Assembly (NCBI GenBank): GCA_025352795.1
Contig: JANXSF010000136.1
Span: 41,136-105,135 of the forward strand
From: Acidobacteriota bacterium
Lineage (GTDB): Bacteria; Acidobacteriota; Terriglobia; Bryobacterales; Bryobacteraceae
Direction of reading: 5' to 3'
DNA length: 64,000 nt
Of the stretch, positions 15,397 through 23,718 are shown in pieces; position 1 is the stretch's first letter, and each line of letters starts with the position of its first letter. Below the pieces are notes generated by a model. That model had not been told where the DNA came from. It searched no databases and saw only the letters and a program-made list of their open reading frames with translations. The position numbers and the translations under genes are program-made.

Positions 15397-17791
15397 CACG
15401 CTCTGCGGCCATGCGCTGTGGATCATCCGGGGCAAGCTTTGCGCGGCGGATCTCCACAGCGCGCGCCAGCAATTGATTGCCTTCCACCGCTTTTCCATTG
15501 TGCACCAGCGCTTGTCCCAGGTTGATCATGGAATCGGCAGTGGTGCGTGCATTGAATGCGCCATGCAGCTTTGTTCTGCGATCGAAAGCTTTACGGAACC
15601 AATCTTCGGCCACCTGAAACTGACCCTGATCTTGTGCCACTCGGCCTAGCAATGCATAGTTCTGCACAAACAATGGATCTTCAGGCAACAGCGTTTGCTT
15701 CCGGATAGCCAACGACTGTTGCCCTAATTCTGCGGCCTTGTCCAGATTTCCTTTCAGACGATTCCATTCTCCAAAATTGACCTGGTCACTGGTTACGAAA
15801 ATGTTTTTCGGGCCCAGCAGTTTTAAACGCATGGGAATCACTTCCTGCCATAACTGTTCAGCAAGCGCCAGTTTCCCTTGATTTTGCAGGCATTGGGCCA
15901 TTGAGGACAGGCTAATGGCAAGGTGCGAACTTTCTTTATCAGGAAACTGTTTACGACGAATCTTCAACCCTTCTTCCAAATAGGAGGTGGCTTCCACTGC
16001 CCCGCCCCGTTCCACCAAAATCTGCCCAAGATTTGTCAAGACGCGCGCCGTACGGGGACTCCAATTGCCATGCTGTTGACGTTCAATCGCCAACAATTTG
16101 CGCAATACGGCTTCCATTTCGTCCAGCCGCCCCTGGGCTCGCCACACAATGGTCAGATTATTCATCAAGGATGTTGTGTAGATATGCGTTTCCCCAAGCA
16201 GTCTTTTAGACGTGACCAAGGCGGATTCCATCATGGGTCCGGCCAGAGAATGCTTGCCTTCGTAAGCCAGAATGAGTCCTAAAAGATTTTTAGTATTGGC
16301 CACTTCGGCATCTTCTTCACCCTTCAACAACAGCATGATCCGCAAGCATTCCTGACCGGTCTTTTCACCGTCCTGATAATTTCCAGTCATGCTGTGAAGC
16401 TGCGTTAAGCTCTGCAAAGTTTCAGCCACTGGCCACGAATCATTGCCAAAAACCTGACGCCTTAATTCCAACGACCGGTTGAACAACTGCAATGCTTTTT
16501 CCGGATTCCCGGAATCACGATAGGATCGCCCCATCATGTCCATCAAACGACCTTGCAGTTCTGGTTGTCCGGCCAACTCTTTGTCTACCCGGGCGGCACC
16601 TCTATCGAGAAGGACCAAGGCAGAAATAGGCTCGCCAGTTTCCGTACGGTCATCCGCTTCATGAAACACATCGGCCATAAATTCGGCTACCTGAACAGCA
16701 GTATCCCGTTCCTTGCGGGCTTCTTTAGCCACTCGAAACAGAGTCAATCCTGAAAAGATAACGACACAAGCCACAGTGGCTGCGGCAACGGCGGCAATCT
16801 TATTTCGCCGAACATATTTTTCCAGCCGATAGGGTAGGCTGTCTGGCTGTGCCAACACTGGAAAGCCCGCTAGATAGCGCTCCAAATCCTGCATCAGCAG
16901 CAGTACAGATCCGTAACGACGTTGGGGCTCTTTTTGCAGCGTCTTTTGAACGATATGGTCTAAATCACCTTGCAATCGACTGCGCACTTCCAGGTCCGAA
17001 GCGATTTCACTGGCCTGCAGCGGCTCTTCCGTACAGATGGCTTTGACCAGGTTGAGACCATGCCAAGGTTCGGGATACGGCATGGTTCCGGTAAGAACTT
17101 CGAACAGCAAAACACCCAGAGAATACACATCGGAAGTTGTGCCAATAGGCCCGCCCTGAATCTGTTCAGGACTGGCGTAGAGCGGTGTCAACAGCTTTTC
17201 CCCAATCTGCGTTTTGGCCATCTGCATTTGTACAAAATCAGGACGCAGCAATTTGGCGATGCCGAAATCCAGCAGTTTCGGGATGCCCTGCACATTCACC
17301 AGAATGTTATCGGGCTTGATATCGCGATGCACAATCAGATGCTGATGGGAGTAATCCACCGCCGCGCAAACCTTCAGAAACAATCGCAATCTGGCATGCA
17401 AGTCCAGATTCTGACTTTGTATATATTCCACAAAGGAAGAGCCGGAAATATACTCCATGACCACGTAGGGCTGGCCCGATTCGGTTTCGCCACCATCTAA
17501 AAGAGCGGCGATGTTGGGATGATTAAATTGCGCCAGAATCTGCCGTTCGCCACGAAACCGGGTGAGCATCTCCTCATTGGAAAACTCACTTGTGAGAACC
17601 TTTAATGCCACCCGCTTACGAAAGTGACCATCGATCCGTTCCGCCATGTAGACCACCGACATGCCGCCATCGGCAATGGGGCGGATCAAACGATATGGAC
17701 CAATGACATCCCCGGCTTTGGGAAGCGAATAGACGCAACTGGGGGAATCGACTGCTTCCATAAAAGGATCGACCTCAGCGGGGTTGGCCAT
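15368..17791 (-). CDS. Transmembrane Ser/Thr protein kinase with TPR extracellular tail
   Basis: An 807-residue kinase. N-terminal kinase domain about residues 32-305: glycine loop IADGGMSVVY, ATP lysine K64 in VALKVL, catalytic loop HRDIKPDN (D157), DFG (175-177) and SPE in place of APE. A transmembrane helix lies at about residues 331-352 (KIAAVAAATVACVVIFSGLT), and from 380 to the end there are many tetratricopeptide repeats (NLLGLILAYEGKH, NLGQILVERGGAVEA, LGRVAQDQGQFQVAE). This PknB-like plus TPR layout is typical of acidobacteria and planctomycetes; the tail likely senses or docks a partner. AAGGAAA precedes the ATG. The SGNH hydrolase gene lies 11 bases upstream, so both are probably one transcript. 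Confidence 0.92.
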   Translation of the reverse strand: MANPAEVDPFMEAVDSPSCVYSLPKAGDVIGPYRLIRPIADGGMSVVYMAERIDGHFRKRVALKVLTSEFSNEEMLTRFRGERQILAQFNHPNIAALLDGGETESGQPYVVMEYISGSSFVEYIQSQNLDLHARLRLFLKVCAAVDYSHQHLIVHRDIKPDNILVNVQGIPKLLDFGIAKLLRPDFVQMQMAKTQIGEKLLTPLYASPEQIQGGPIGTTSDVYSLGVLLFEVLTGTMPYPEPWHGLNLVKAICTEEPLQASEIASDLEVRSRLQGDLDHIVQKTLQKEPQRRYGSVLLLMQDLERYLAGFPVLAQPDSLPYRLEKYVRRNKIAAVAAATVACVVIFSGLTLFRVAKEARKERDTAVQVAEFMADVFHEADDRTETGEPISALVLLDRGAARVDKELAGQPELQGRLMDMMGRSYRDSGNPEKALQLFNRSLELRRQVFGNDSWPVAETLQSLTQLHSMTGNYQDGEKTGQECLRIMLLLKGEEDAEVANTKNLLGLILAYEGKHSLAGPMMESALVTSKRLLGETHIYTTSLMNNLTIVWRAQGRLDEMEAVLRKLLAIERQQHGNWSPRTARVLTNLGQILVERGGAVEATSYLEEGLKIRRKQFPDKESSHLAISLSSMAQCLQNQGKLALAEQLWQEVIPMRLKLLGPKNIFVTSDQVNFGEWNRLKGNLDKAAELGQQSLAIRKQTLLPEDPLFVQNYALLGRVAQDQGQFQVAEDWFRKAFDRRTKLHGAFNARTTADSMINLGQALVHNGKAVEGNQLLARAVEIRRAKLAPDDPQRMAAERAIAPDLPSR

Positions 17792-17802
17792 TTGCGTTTC
17801 CT

Positions 17803-19050
17803 TTATTGAGCGACGAGTTCATAGCGCGTGGTTCCAGGTTGTGCCGCAGCAATTTGCCGAGCCTCCAGTTCGTCACGCAACTCGTTCAGGTTGTCCAGAA
17901 TGGAAGGCAGATTCCCCAGGTTTTCCTGGCCTAGAGGGACTTCCAATTGGCGCCATCGTAAATTGTGGACATTGGTTCTTTTAACGGTCAAAGCAAACAC
18001 TTCCCGCGCCTGTTTCATCATTGGAGTTTCGCTTTCTGCCAGGTTGATGCCTTCGGCCAATTGAGCTGAAGTAAATTCCCCAACACTCAGGCCATTGATC
18101 TTCAATAGATACCTGGCCGCCTTGGCGTTTTTCACTTCCAACATCTGACGATTCATCGATTCTTCAAAATCGGAAGATTTCACTGCTAACATTAGCCCTG
18201 GCAAGCTGGAAGGAACGGGAAGCGGCATTGGTAATGCCTCATCATTCTGCTGCCAATGGTAGCCAACAGCATCGGCAGACAATGCGCTTACGACGGTCCT
18301 TGAGGCCGACACCAGTTTCCCTGATCTTCCATCAATAGATACGGTAGAAACCACGGCAGGGGCACCCCAGGCCTTCAGCAGAGACTCTCCCATAATGAGA
18401 TGGCCTCCCCAGCCCGGATGCACGCGATCCGGCACAATGGCCTGAGCCCCTTTTTCATCTGTTAATTTGGCCTTCTCAAGCACAGCGACCAAGGGCCGGT
18501 TGAGATCGGCAACAACGGCGCCCGATTTTTCTGCGACGGTTTTCAGATGATCGCTAAAGCGCAGCAGGACAGCGTTGTAGCCTCCTGCGAAACTTGGGGC
18601 ACGGGTAACGTCGTCATAAGGGGATGGCTGAATTAAGGTGAGGCGCAGTTCTGGGGCGGCTTTTTTCATCACTTCCAGCAGATGATCGTAGCCCTTTGTG
18701 TAGGTGTCAAAGATCGCCTGATCAAAAGCCCGGTACCGACCATCGTTCATTCCCAGCATGATGGTCATGACGGTGGGCTTGTAGCGGATAACGTCACGCT
18801 TCAAGCGCTCATCAATTCCACCGCCGCCACCACCGTTCACCGTATCGCCACCCCAGCCGGAATGAATGAACTTGACGTTGAGTCGGGGAAAACGCGTTCG
18901 AACATAGGTTTCCACCAGAACGGTATACATTTTTTGATCGGTGATGCTGTCTCCGTAAAAGACGACGACGTCACCGGATTTCAAATAAAAATCTGCTTGC
19001 GAATAGGCAAGCATTTGCATAAAGATCAACAAAGAGAAAATTTTGCGCAT
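17803..19050 (-). CDS. Secreted SGNH/GDSL hydrolase
   Basis: About 415 residues from the ATG at 19050, chosen because it gives a signal peptide (MRKIFSLLIFMQMLAYSQA). The SGNH blocks are complete: GDSIT with nucleophile S35, SGWGGDTV (oxyanion Gly), GMND (Asn) and VPDRVHPGWGGH with the Asp/His pair. These enzymes deacylate esters, often on polysaccharides. The C-terminal ~150 residues after the hydrolase (NGLSVGEFTSAQLAEGINLA) are found in acidobacterial and planctomycete relatives. Convincing ribosome site absent; a TATGCT sits nine bases before the start. It is followed after 11 bases by the TPR kinase gene. Confidence 0.87.
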   Translation of the reverse strand: MRKIFSLLIFMQMLAYSQADFYLKSGDVVVFYGDSITDQKMYTVLVETYVRTRFPRLNVKFIHSGWGGDTVNGGGGGGIDERLKRDVIRYKPTVMTIMLGMNDGRYRAFDQAIFDTYTKGYDHLLEVMKKAAPELRLTLIQPSPYDDVTRAPSFAGGYNAVLLRFSDHLKTVAEKSGAVVADLNRPLVAVLEKAKLTDEKGAQAIVPDRVHPGWGGHLIMGESLLKAWGAPAVVSTVSIDGRSGKLVSASRTVVSALSADAVGYHWQQNDEALPMPLPVPSSLPGLMLAVKSSDFEESMNRQMLEVKNAKAARYLLKINGLSVGEFTSAQLAEGINLAESETPMMKQAREVFALTVKRTNVHNLRWRQLEVPLGQENLGNLPSILDNLNELRDELEARQIAAAQPGTTRYELVAQ

Positions 19051-19145
19051 ATATGAAAAGCATAGTATCACGCCGCTAAGGACAAGCACCTAGCCTTACC
19101 TAGACTTATGGCACAGCGAACGATGGACTACGGTTAAAGACTGGA

Positions 19146-19174
19146 TTGATGCGGCGCGGCATGTGCTTTATAGT
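19146..19174 (+). promoter_or_regulatory. Promoter of the TonB-like gene
   Basis: TTGATG (19146-19151), 17-base spacer, TATAGT (19169-19174). Predicted +1 is A19181, giving a 23-base leader in which I see no Shine-Dalgarno. Confidence 0.6.
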
Positions 19175-19203
19175 TCAGTCATAGCCAAAAGTGGTCTTAG
19201 AAA

Positions 19204-20142
19204 ATGAACCCAAAAAAATTGCAGCGGAACAGCATGACCCCCACCCTTGCCATCCTGGCCATCAGCTTGCTCCTGGTCAGCCCGGAGCGGGCACATAGCC
19301 AGTCTCAGCGCCCGATCTCCAAAGAAGGTCTCTTCAAAGCCGTCCAGATTGGAGGCTTGTCGAACCAGGAACTATCGAGCTATGTGCGCTCCCTGGGAGT
19401 CGATTTCAAACTATCGGACGATGAACGTTCCAACTTGCTGAAGTCTGGATTGGAGCGGTCGGTGGTGGAGGCAATTGCCAACAACTACCGCGCCCCGGAA
19501 CTTCCTAAACCCACAGCAGCGGAGCTGGAAGCGGCTCAAGTGGCGCAGCTTTCCACTGGCGGACCGCTGACGCAGGACGATTTGGTGAATCATTTGAAGG
19601 GCGGAGTGGGCCCAGCGATCCTGGAAAAAATTGTCGAAAAAAGAGGAATCGCCTTTACTCTGAGCCAGGACAGTGCCAAAACCATTGAGAACGCCGGTGG
19701 GAATCGAAGCCTGTTGGGAGTTTTGTTACTCCGGCAACTGCCACCGTCAGAAGAAATCAAGCCTCAGCCACAATTAGTGTTGCCGACACTCCAGCTATCG
19801 GCGGTGGCCCCCCCGGCCATCCGACCCATTCCTCAAACTGAGATCAAGCCGCCAGTTCAAGCGATTACCAAGTCCATTATCCAGGCAACTTTACTGAAGC
19901 GCGAAGATACGATGTATCCGGCTTTGGCCAAGCGTGAAAAAATATCGGGTACCGTTCGTTGCGAAGTGAACATTGACGATAAGGGACTGGTGACCAAAGT
20001 GAAGGCGCTCAGCGGCCATCCCGTATTGACTGCCGCAGCCGAAGATTCCATACGCCGCTGGAAGTACACACCGGCCAAGCTGGATGGGAAGTCGGTGCAA
20101 TCTTCCACCATCGTTGAAGTCAACTTTAAGCCCATAAATTAG
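19204..20142 (+). CDS. Periplasmic protein with TonB C-terminal domain
   Basis: A 312-residue protein. A hydrophobic segment at residues 13-28 (TLAILAISLLLVSPERAHSQ) may be cleaved or act as an anchor. Then come two related ~50-residue modules: GLFKAVQIGGLSNQELSSYV through SVVEAIANNY, and LTQDDLVNHLKGGVGPAILE through the next 45 residues. The end (about 225-311) is a TonB_C domain: ISGTVRCEVNIDDKGLVTKV, RRWKYTPAKLDGK, STIVEVNF. TonB_C domains touch TonB boxes of outer-membrane receptors; no exbB/exbD genes are near, so this may be an accessory TonB-like protein. The first module type also appears in the kinase at 54.0-55.8 kb. Confidence 0.8.
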   Translation: MNPKKLQRNSMTPTLAILAISLLLVSPERAHSQSQRPISKEGLFKAVQIGGLSNQELSSYVRSLGVDFKLSDDERSNLLKSGLERSVVEAIANNYRAPELPKPTAAELEAAQVAQLSTGGPLTQDDLVNHLKGGVGPAILEKIVEKRGIAFTLSQDSAKTIENAGGNRSLLGVLLLRQLPPSEEIKPQPQLVLPTLQLSAVAPPAIRPIPQTEIKPPVQAITKSIIQATLLKREDTMYPALAKREKISGTVRCEVNIDDKGLVTKVKALSGHPVLTAAAEDSIRRWKYTPAKLDGKSVQSSTIVEVNFKPIN

Positions 20143-20153
20143 GACCATTACTG

Positions 20154-21224
20154 ATGCATAACAAAGGAATAACTTACCTCCGGGCTCCCGGAAAATTGAT
20201 TCAGGTGGGGGTCACTACAGGGCAATCGCTGTATCGCGAAGAACTGGACAACCTGCGATTGGCGGCAATTTCCCAGTGGCCGCAAATTATGCGGAACCGT
20301 TCGGAATCAGCTCAGGAATTGTCCGTCGCAGTGGCAAAAGCCAAGAACTATCCTGACGGGGTGATCTGTCTTTATCTTCAAATGAGCAACCAGGGAAAGC
20401 CTTCCGTTTACGTGGAATATTTGAACGTGAACCTGCTGGATTCCATGGTGGACCCGGCACTTGTGGAAAAATCGAAGGAACAAATTCCGCTATTGTGTTG
20501 GTTGTTGCAAAAGCAGTTGAACGGACCTACCGGCTGGGAGCACCTCACTGCCACGTCCATTTCCAGCGGCACCCATGGAGTGGACGGTTTCGGTGCGGCA
20601 CGTCTGTCCCCTACCGCTTCGTTTGCACCCTGGGGCAGCGCCATTGTGACTGCAGAAAACACCTTCCCCGATATTCTGGCTGATCCTTCCATTGCGGAAA
20701 AAGATTACCTGATCTATTTACAAGCGTCGAAGCTGTTTCAACAATTGGAGCGCCCTGGGGGTGAGGATGAAGTCCCCATTCTTTGGGCACAGGCCAGCAA
20801 GAGTTACGACGAAGGCAGCATTAATATTGTCAGCGCTGAAGAGGTTGGCAGCCAAAACCGTCGTCGTATGCTGATTGGTGTAGCTGCTGCTGTGGTCATC
20901 AGTTTTGTGGGTTCCTATCTCATTTCGTCATCTGCCAGATCGCAAGCAGCTCCGCGCGTATCTGGGGCACCGGAAGTACAAAAGGAAATGAAATTTTTCC
21001 TGTGGAACAAACCCGCTGTAAAGCCAGAGCAGAAAGCCCTAGTCGCCGTTCCAGGACTTAAAACGGGCCTAGCCAAGCGGGCCGATGGCACCGAAGCGGC
21101 ACCGCTGCTGAGACCGGAAGACGCGGCTAAGAAACGGGCCGATGCATTGCAAGCGTTAGGTCTATCTCAGCCATCGGATGAGGAAAAACGCAAGGCTGAG
21201 GCGCTGAAAGCTCTCACTAAATAG
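20154..21224 (+). CDS. Single-span membrane protein of unknown family
   Basis: A 356-residue protein I do not recognise. Residues 1-235 are soluble and mixed alpha/beta (MHNKGITYLRAPGKLIQVGV at the start), with one clear transmembrane helix at about 239-258 (MLIGVAAAVVISFVGSYLIS) preceded by NRRR, which by the positive-inside rule puts the N-terminal domain in the cytoplasm. The remaining ~100 residues are Lys/Ala/Pro-rich and low in complexity (RADALQALGLSQPSDEEKRK). AGGACC lies before the ATG and the gap to the TonB-like gene is 11 bases, so they form an operon. A cytosol-to-periplasm connector for that protein is a reasonable guess only. Confidence 0.65.
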   Translation: MHNKGITYLRAPGKLIQVGVTTGQSLYREELDNLRLAAISQWPQIMRNRSESAQELSVAVAKAKNYPDGVICLYLQMSNQGKPSVYVEYLNVNLLDSMVDPALVEKSKEQIPLLCWLLQKQLNGPTGWEHLTATSISSGTHGVDGFGAARLSPTASFAPWGSAIVTAENTFPDILADPSIAEKDYLIYLQASKLFQQLERPGGEDEVPILWAQASKSYDEGSINIVSAEEVGSQNRRRMLIGVAAAVVISFVGSYLISSSARSQAAPRVSGAPEVQKEMKFFLWNKPAVKPEQKALVAVPGLKTGLAKRADGTEAAPLLRPEDAAKKRADALQALGLSQPSDEEKRKAEALKALTK

Positions 21225-21325
21225 GAAATATTTGATACCGAGCCGTGACAGCAAGGCAGCAGTAGCTTTCGCCATGCAAGCGCGCACCAACATCGGCATT
21301 CTACCGCGCGTGATGACCCGAATTG

Positions 21326-21334
21326 TGTCAGAAT
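21326..21334 (+). promoter_or_regulatory. Possible extended -10 promoter at heavy-metal protein
   Basis: TGTCAGAAT at 21326-21334, six bases before GTG at 21341, so +1 would be the start codon. No -35 is visible; CAGAAT matches only four of six consensus positions. Confidence 0.3.
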
Positions 21335-21340
21335 CAGACC

Positions 21341-21850
21341 GTGAAGATTCCTCGAACCTTTCGGGCCTTGATGTTGCTTTATTCAAGCGCCTTCGCATTG
21401 CATGGCGAAATTCTTAGCCTCAACATCACCATTTCAGGGATGGACTGCGCCTCTTGCGTCACCGGGCTGGAAACGAAGCTGAAGCGGATGCGCGGCGTTC
21501 AATCGGCAGAGTTGAAGCCGGAAAAAAACTTGGCCATCCTGCAACTTTTAGAAGGCAATACCATTCGCCTGGAACGCATTCGAGATGAAATCAAAGGGGT
21601 GGGTTTCACCCCTAAAGAAGCCGTAATCGCGGCCCTGGGACGAGCATCGCAAGAGCACGGGATATGGTCATTTACAGTGGAGGGGACAAACCAAAAATTC
21701 CTCTTGTCCCCATTGGAACCTGGGATTGCACGGCATCTTAATCCAGGTAAATTGATCCGAATCGAATCCTTGCAACCTACGCCTGCCCCCAACATGGAAC
21801 CAACGCTGGAGTTAAAGTCCCTATCAGCGGTACCTTCAAACGTTCTGTAA
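21341..21850 (+). CDS. Exported heavy-metal-associated (HMA) domain protein
   Basis: About 169 residues starting with GTG; the N-terminus VKIPRTFRALMLLYSSAFAL looks like a signal peptide. Then comes an HMA ferredoxin-like fold, LNITISGMDCASCVTGLETK, with metal-binding C36 and C39 and the usual RMRGVQSAELKPEKNLAIL and DEIKGVGFTPKEA. Such domains bind Cu(I), Zn or Hg, normally in the cytosol; an exported copy could scavenge metal in the periplasm. A second part of ~70 residues (GIWSFTVEGTNQKFLLSP) is not recognised. No P-type ATPase or metalloregulator is adjacent. An ATG at 21371 is an alternative start. The end overlaps the convergent epimerase gene by 15 bases. Confidence 0.72.
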   Translation: MKIPRTFRALMLLYSSAFALHGEILSLNITISGMDCASCVTGLETKLKRMRGVQSAELKPEKNLAILQLLEGNTIRLERIRDEIKGVGFTPKEAVIAALGRASQEHGIWSFTVEGTNQKFLLSPLEPGIARHLNPGKLIRIESLQPTPAPNMEPTLELKSLSAVPSNVL

Positions 21851-22783
21851 GGACAGTTTGTACCAGTCCAACGTAAGCCGCAAAGCCTTGTCGATGGGGA
21901 ACTGTGGGCTATGTCCCAATTCTTTTACGGCCAAAGCAGTATCGGCTTGGGAATCTCGGACATCGCCTTCGCGAGGTGGTCCGTATTTCGCGGGAATGCT
22001 CACGCCTTCAATTTTTTGGAGCTCTTCCCAGATGAAATTCAGTGTATAGCGGTTGCCATTGCCAGCGTTGTAGACGTTCCCAGCCACGCCTTGGGCTTTG
22101 GCTGCTTTGATTAGCAGACCGGCCACGTCGTCGACATAGGTGAAATCGCGCGATTGTTCGCCGTCTCCGTGAATTAAGGGGGTTGACCGTTCAATCAGGC
22201 ATTTCATGAACAGGCTGAGCACTCCAGAATAGGCGCTGGAGGGGTCCTGACGAGGTCCAAAAACGTTGAAAAATCGCAGAGCAACAGCTTCCAATCCGAA
22301 GCAGGAATGGAACACACTGCCGTAGTATTCGCCCAAAAGTTTCTGCAATGCATACGGCGATTTTGGCCGAGGAAGCATGCTCTCAGTTTTTGGCAACACC
22401 AGCGTATCGCCATAAGCAGAACTGGAAGCGGCATACACCACGCGTCCGACCTTCGCGTCTGCAGCGGCGCGATACACAGAAAATGTGCCGTTGATATTCA
22501 CATCATGCGATGGAATTGGTTCAATGATGGACCGCGGTACCGACGGGATGGCAGCCAGGTGAAATACAACATCGGTGCCTTCAAACACCTTGCGCATAGT
22601 GTCGTAATCGCGGATATCGGACTTGTGGAATTCCACACGATCACGAACCTCGGTCAAATTCTCTTCTTTACCGCTCAGCAGATTGTCGACCACTGCGACT
22701 TCCTTCGCGCCATCGGCTAATAGAGCTCGAACAAGCCCCGATCCAATAAAACCGGCTCCCCCGGTAACAACGACTCGATTCAT
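21836..22783 (-). CDS. NAD-dependent sugar epimerase/dehydratase (UDP-glucose 4-epimerase-like)
   Basis: A 315-residue extended short-chain dehydrogenase. The Rossmann glycine motif VVVTGGAGFIGSGLV binds NAD, the VVDNLLSG segment follows, and the catalytic Ser-Tyr-Lys set is visible as AASSSAYGD and SPYALQKLLGEYY. Later motifs VALRFFNVFGPRQDP and SRDFTYVDDVA match GalE/WbpP-like 4-epimerases of nucleotide sugars; the exact sugar is undetermined. The gene overlaps the sugar-isomerase gene by four bases (ATGA), so translation is coupled. With the glycosyltransferase upstream this suggests supply of a sugar donor for surface glycan synthesis. Confidence 0.9.
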   Translation of the reverse strand: MNRVVVTGGAGFIGSGLVRALLADGAKEVAVVDNLLSGKEENLTEVRDRVEFHKSDIRDYDTMRKVFEGTDVVFHLAAIPSVPRSIIEPIPSHDVNINGTFSVYRAAADAKVGRVVYAASSSAYGDTLVLPKTESMLPRPKSPYALQKLLGEYYGSVFHSCFGLEAVALRFFNVFGPRQDPSSAYSGVLSLFMKCLIERSTPLIHGDGEQSRDFTYVDDVAGLLIKAAKAQGVAGNVYNAGNGNRYTLNFIWEELQKIEGVSIPAKYGPPREGDVRDSQADTALAVKELGHSPQFPIDKALRLTLDWYKLSLQNV

Positions 22784-23625
22784 CCATTCCTCACAAGTTC
22801 ATTAATTTGCGCTTCCAGATAGCGAAGCGATCCAGTGGCGATTGTTTCCGCCCCGGGCTTGAAGTCAAATGACTCAAGCGATACCCAACCCTTATAATTC
22901 AAGCGCGCCAGCGTAGCCAGCAGCGGCTTGAAATCGTAATCTTTGGTGCCACAATACCCGCCATCCAGCTCGTTTACATGGACATGACGGATCTTGCTGA
23001 AATGACGTTCCACCAGCACTTCATGCGGTTCTTTCTCATTGATGGCATTGTGAACATCGAACATGGTTTGCACAGCAGGACTGCCAATTTCATCCACATA
23101 TTGGGCGGCTTCGTCCAAAGAAGTAACCACGTTGCACTGTTCCACGGGAAGCGCTTCAATCAAAAGCGTCACGCCACGATCCTGAGCATGTTTGGCAACG
23201 CTAGCAACACCATCCACAAACCGTCTGGTGGCCGCCTGCGGAGTGGACCCGCCGGTCGTCCCGCGCTGCAAAGGCGAACCAAATACCATCATTCCGTCTG
23301 GACCCAAATCACCACATAGGTCGATCAAATTGCGGATGTGCAGCCAGCTTTTGGCGCGCAAAACATCATCTGGGGTGGTCACATGCAGACCTTTAGGCGA
23401 GACCATCAGCCAATGCAGCCCGACAAACGTCAGACCTTCCCCAGCCATAATTTCGCGCAGTTCCTTGCGCCGGGAAAGGGAAACTGTCCACGGGTCTTCA
23501 GCCAGGGTGAAGGGAGCAATTTCAATCCCCGTGTACCCGGCCATGCGGACGCAACGGGCCGCCTCCGCGAAATCCCATCCCTCAAACGCCTCATTACAGA
23601 TTGCTTGCCGGTAAGTGTATGCCAT
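22780..23625 (-). CDS. Sugar phosphate isomerase/epimerase (xylose isomerase-like TIM barrel)
   Basis: A 281-residue AP_endonuc_2-type TIM barrel. Metal ligands can be read as E in LLIEALP, D/H in TMFDVHNA, H in HVHVNELDG and E in GWVSLESFDF, the usual set for hydroxypyruvate isomerase or myo-inosose/3-keto-sugar epimerases. Length is normal. The stop overlaps the ATG of the epimerase gene. A 93-base gap to the glycosyltransferase stop upstream shows no strong terminator, only a weak 5-bp inverted repeat (AAGGG/CCCTT). Specific substrate unknown. Confidence 0.85.
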   Translation of the reverse strand: MAYTYRQAICNEAFEGWDFAEAARCVRMAGYTGIEIAPFTLAEDPWTVSLSRRKELREIMAGEGLTFVGLHWLMVSPKGLHVTTPDDVLRAKSWLHIRNLIDLCGDLGPDGMMVFGSPLQRGTTGGSTPQAATRRFVDGVASVAKHAQDRGVTLLIEALPVEQCNVVTSLDEAAQYVDEIGSPAVQTMFDVHNAINEKEPHEVLVERHFSKIRHVHVNELDGGYCGTKDYDFKPLLATLARLNYKGWVSLESFDFKPGAETIATGSLRYLEAQINELVRNG

Positions 23626-23718
23626 GCCTAATCTTAGTGTAGTCCGTGAAGGGCTATAAAGTTATCCCTTGTTCTCAACCAGCATCAATCAGTAGATCGG
23701 CGGAAAGTTTCCCGAAGT

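Noticed and set aside
23640..23690. AAGGG/CCCTT inverted repeat after the sugar-isomerase promoter region as a terminator
   Set aside because: Only five base pairs, long loop and no U-run on either strand.
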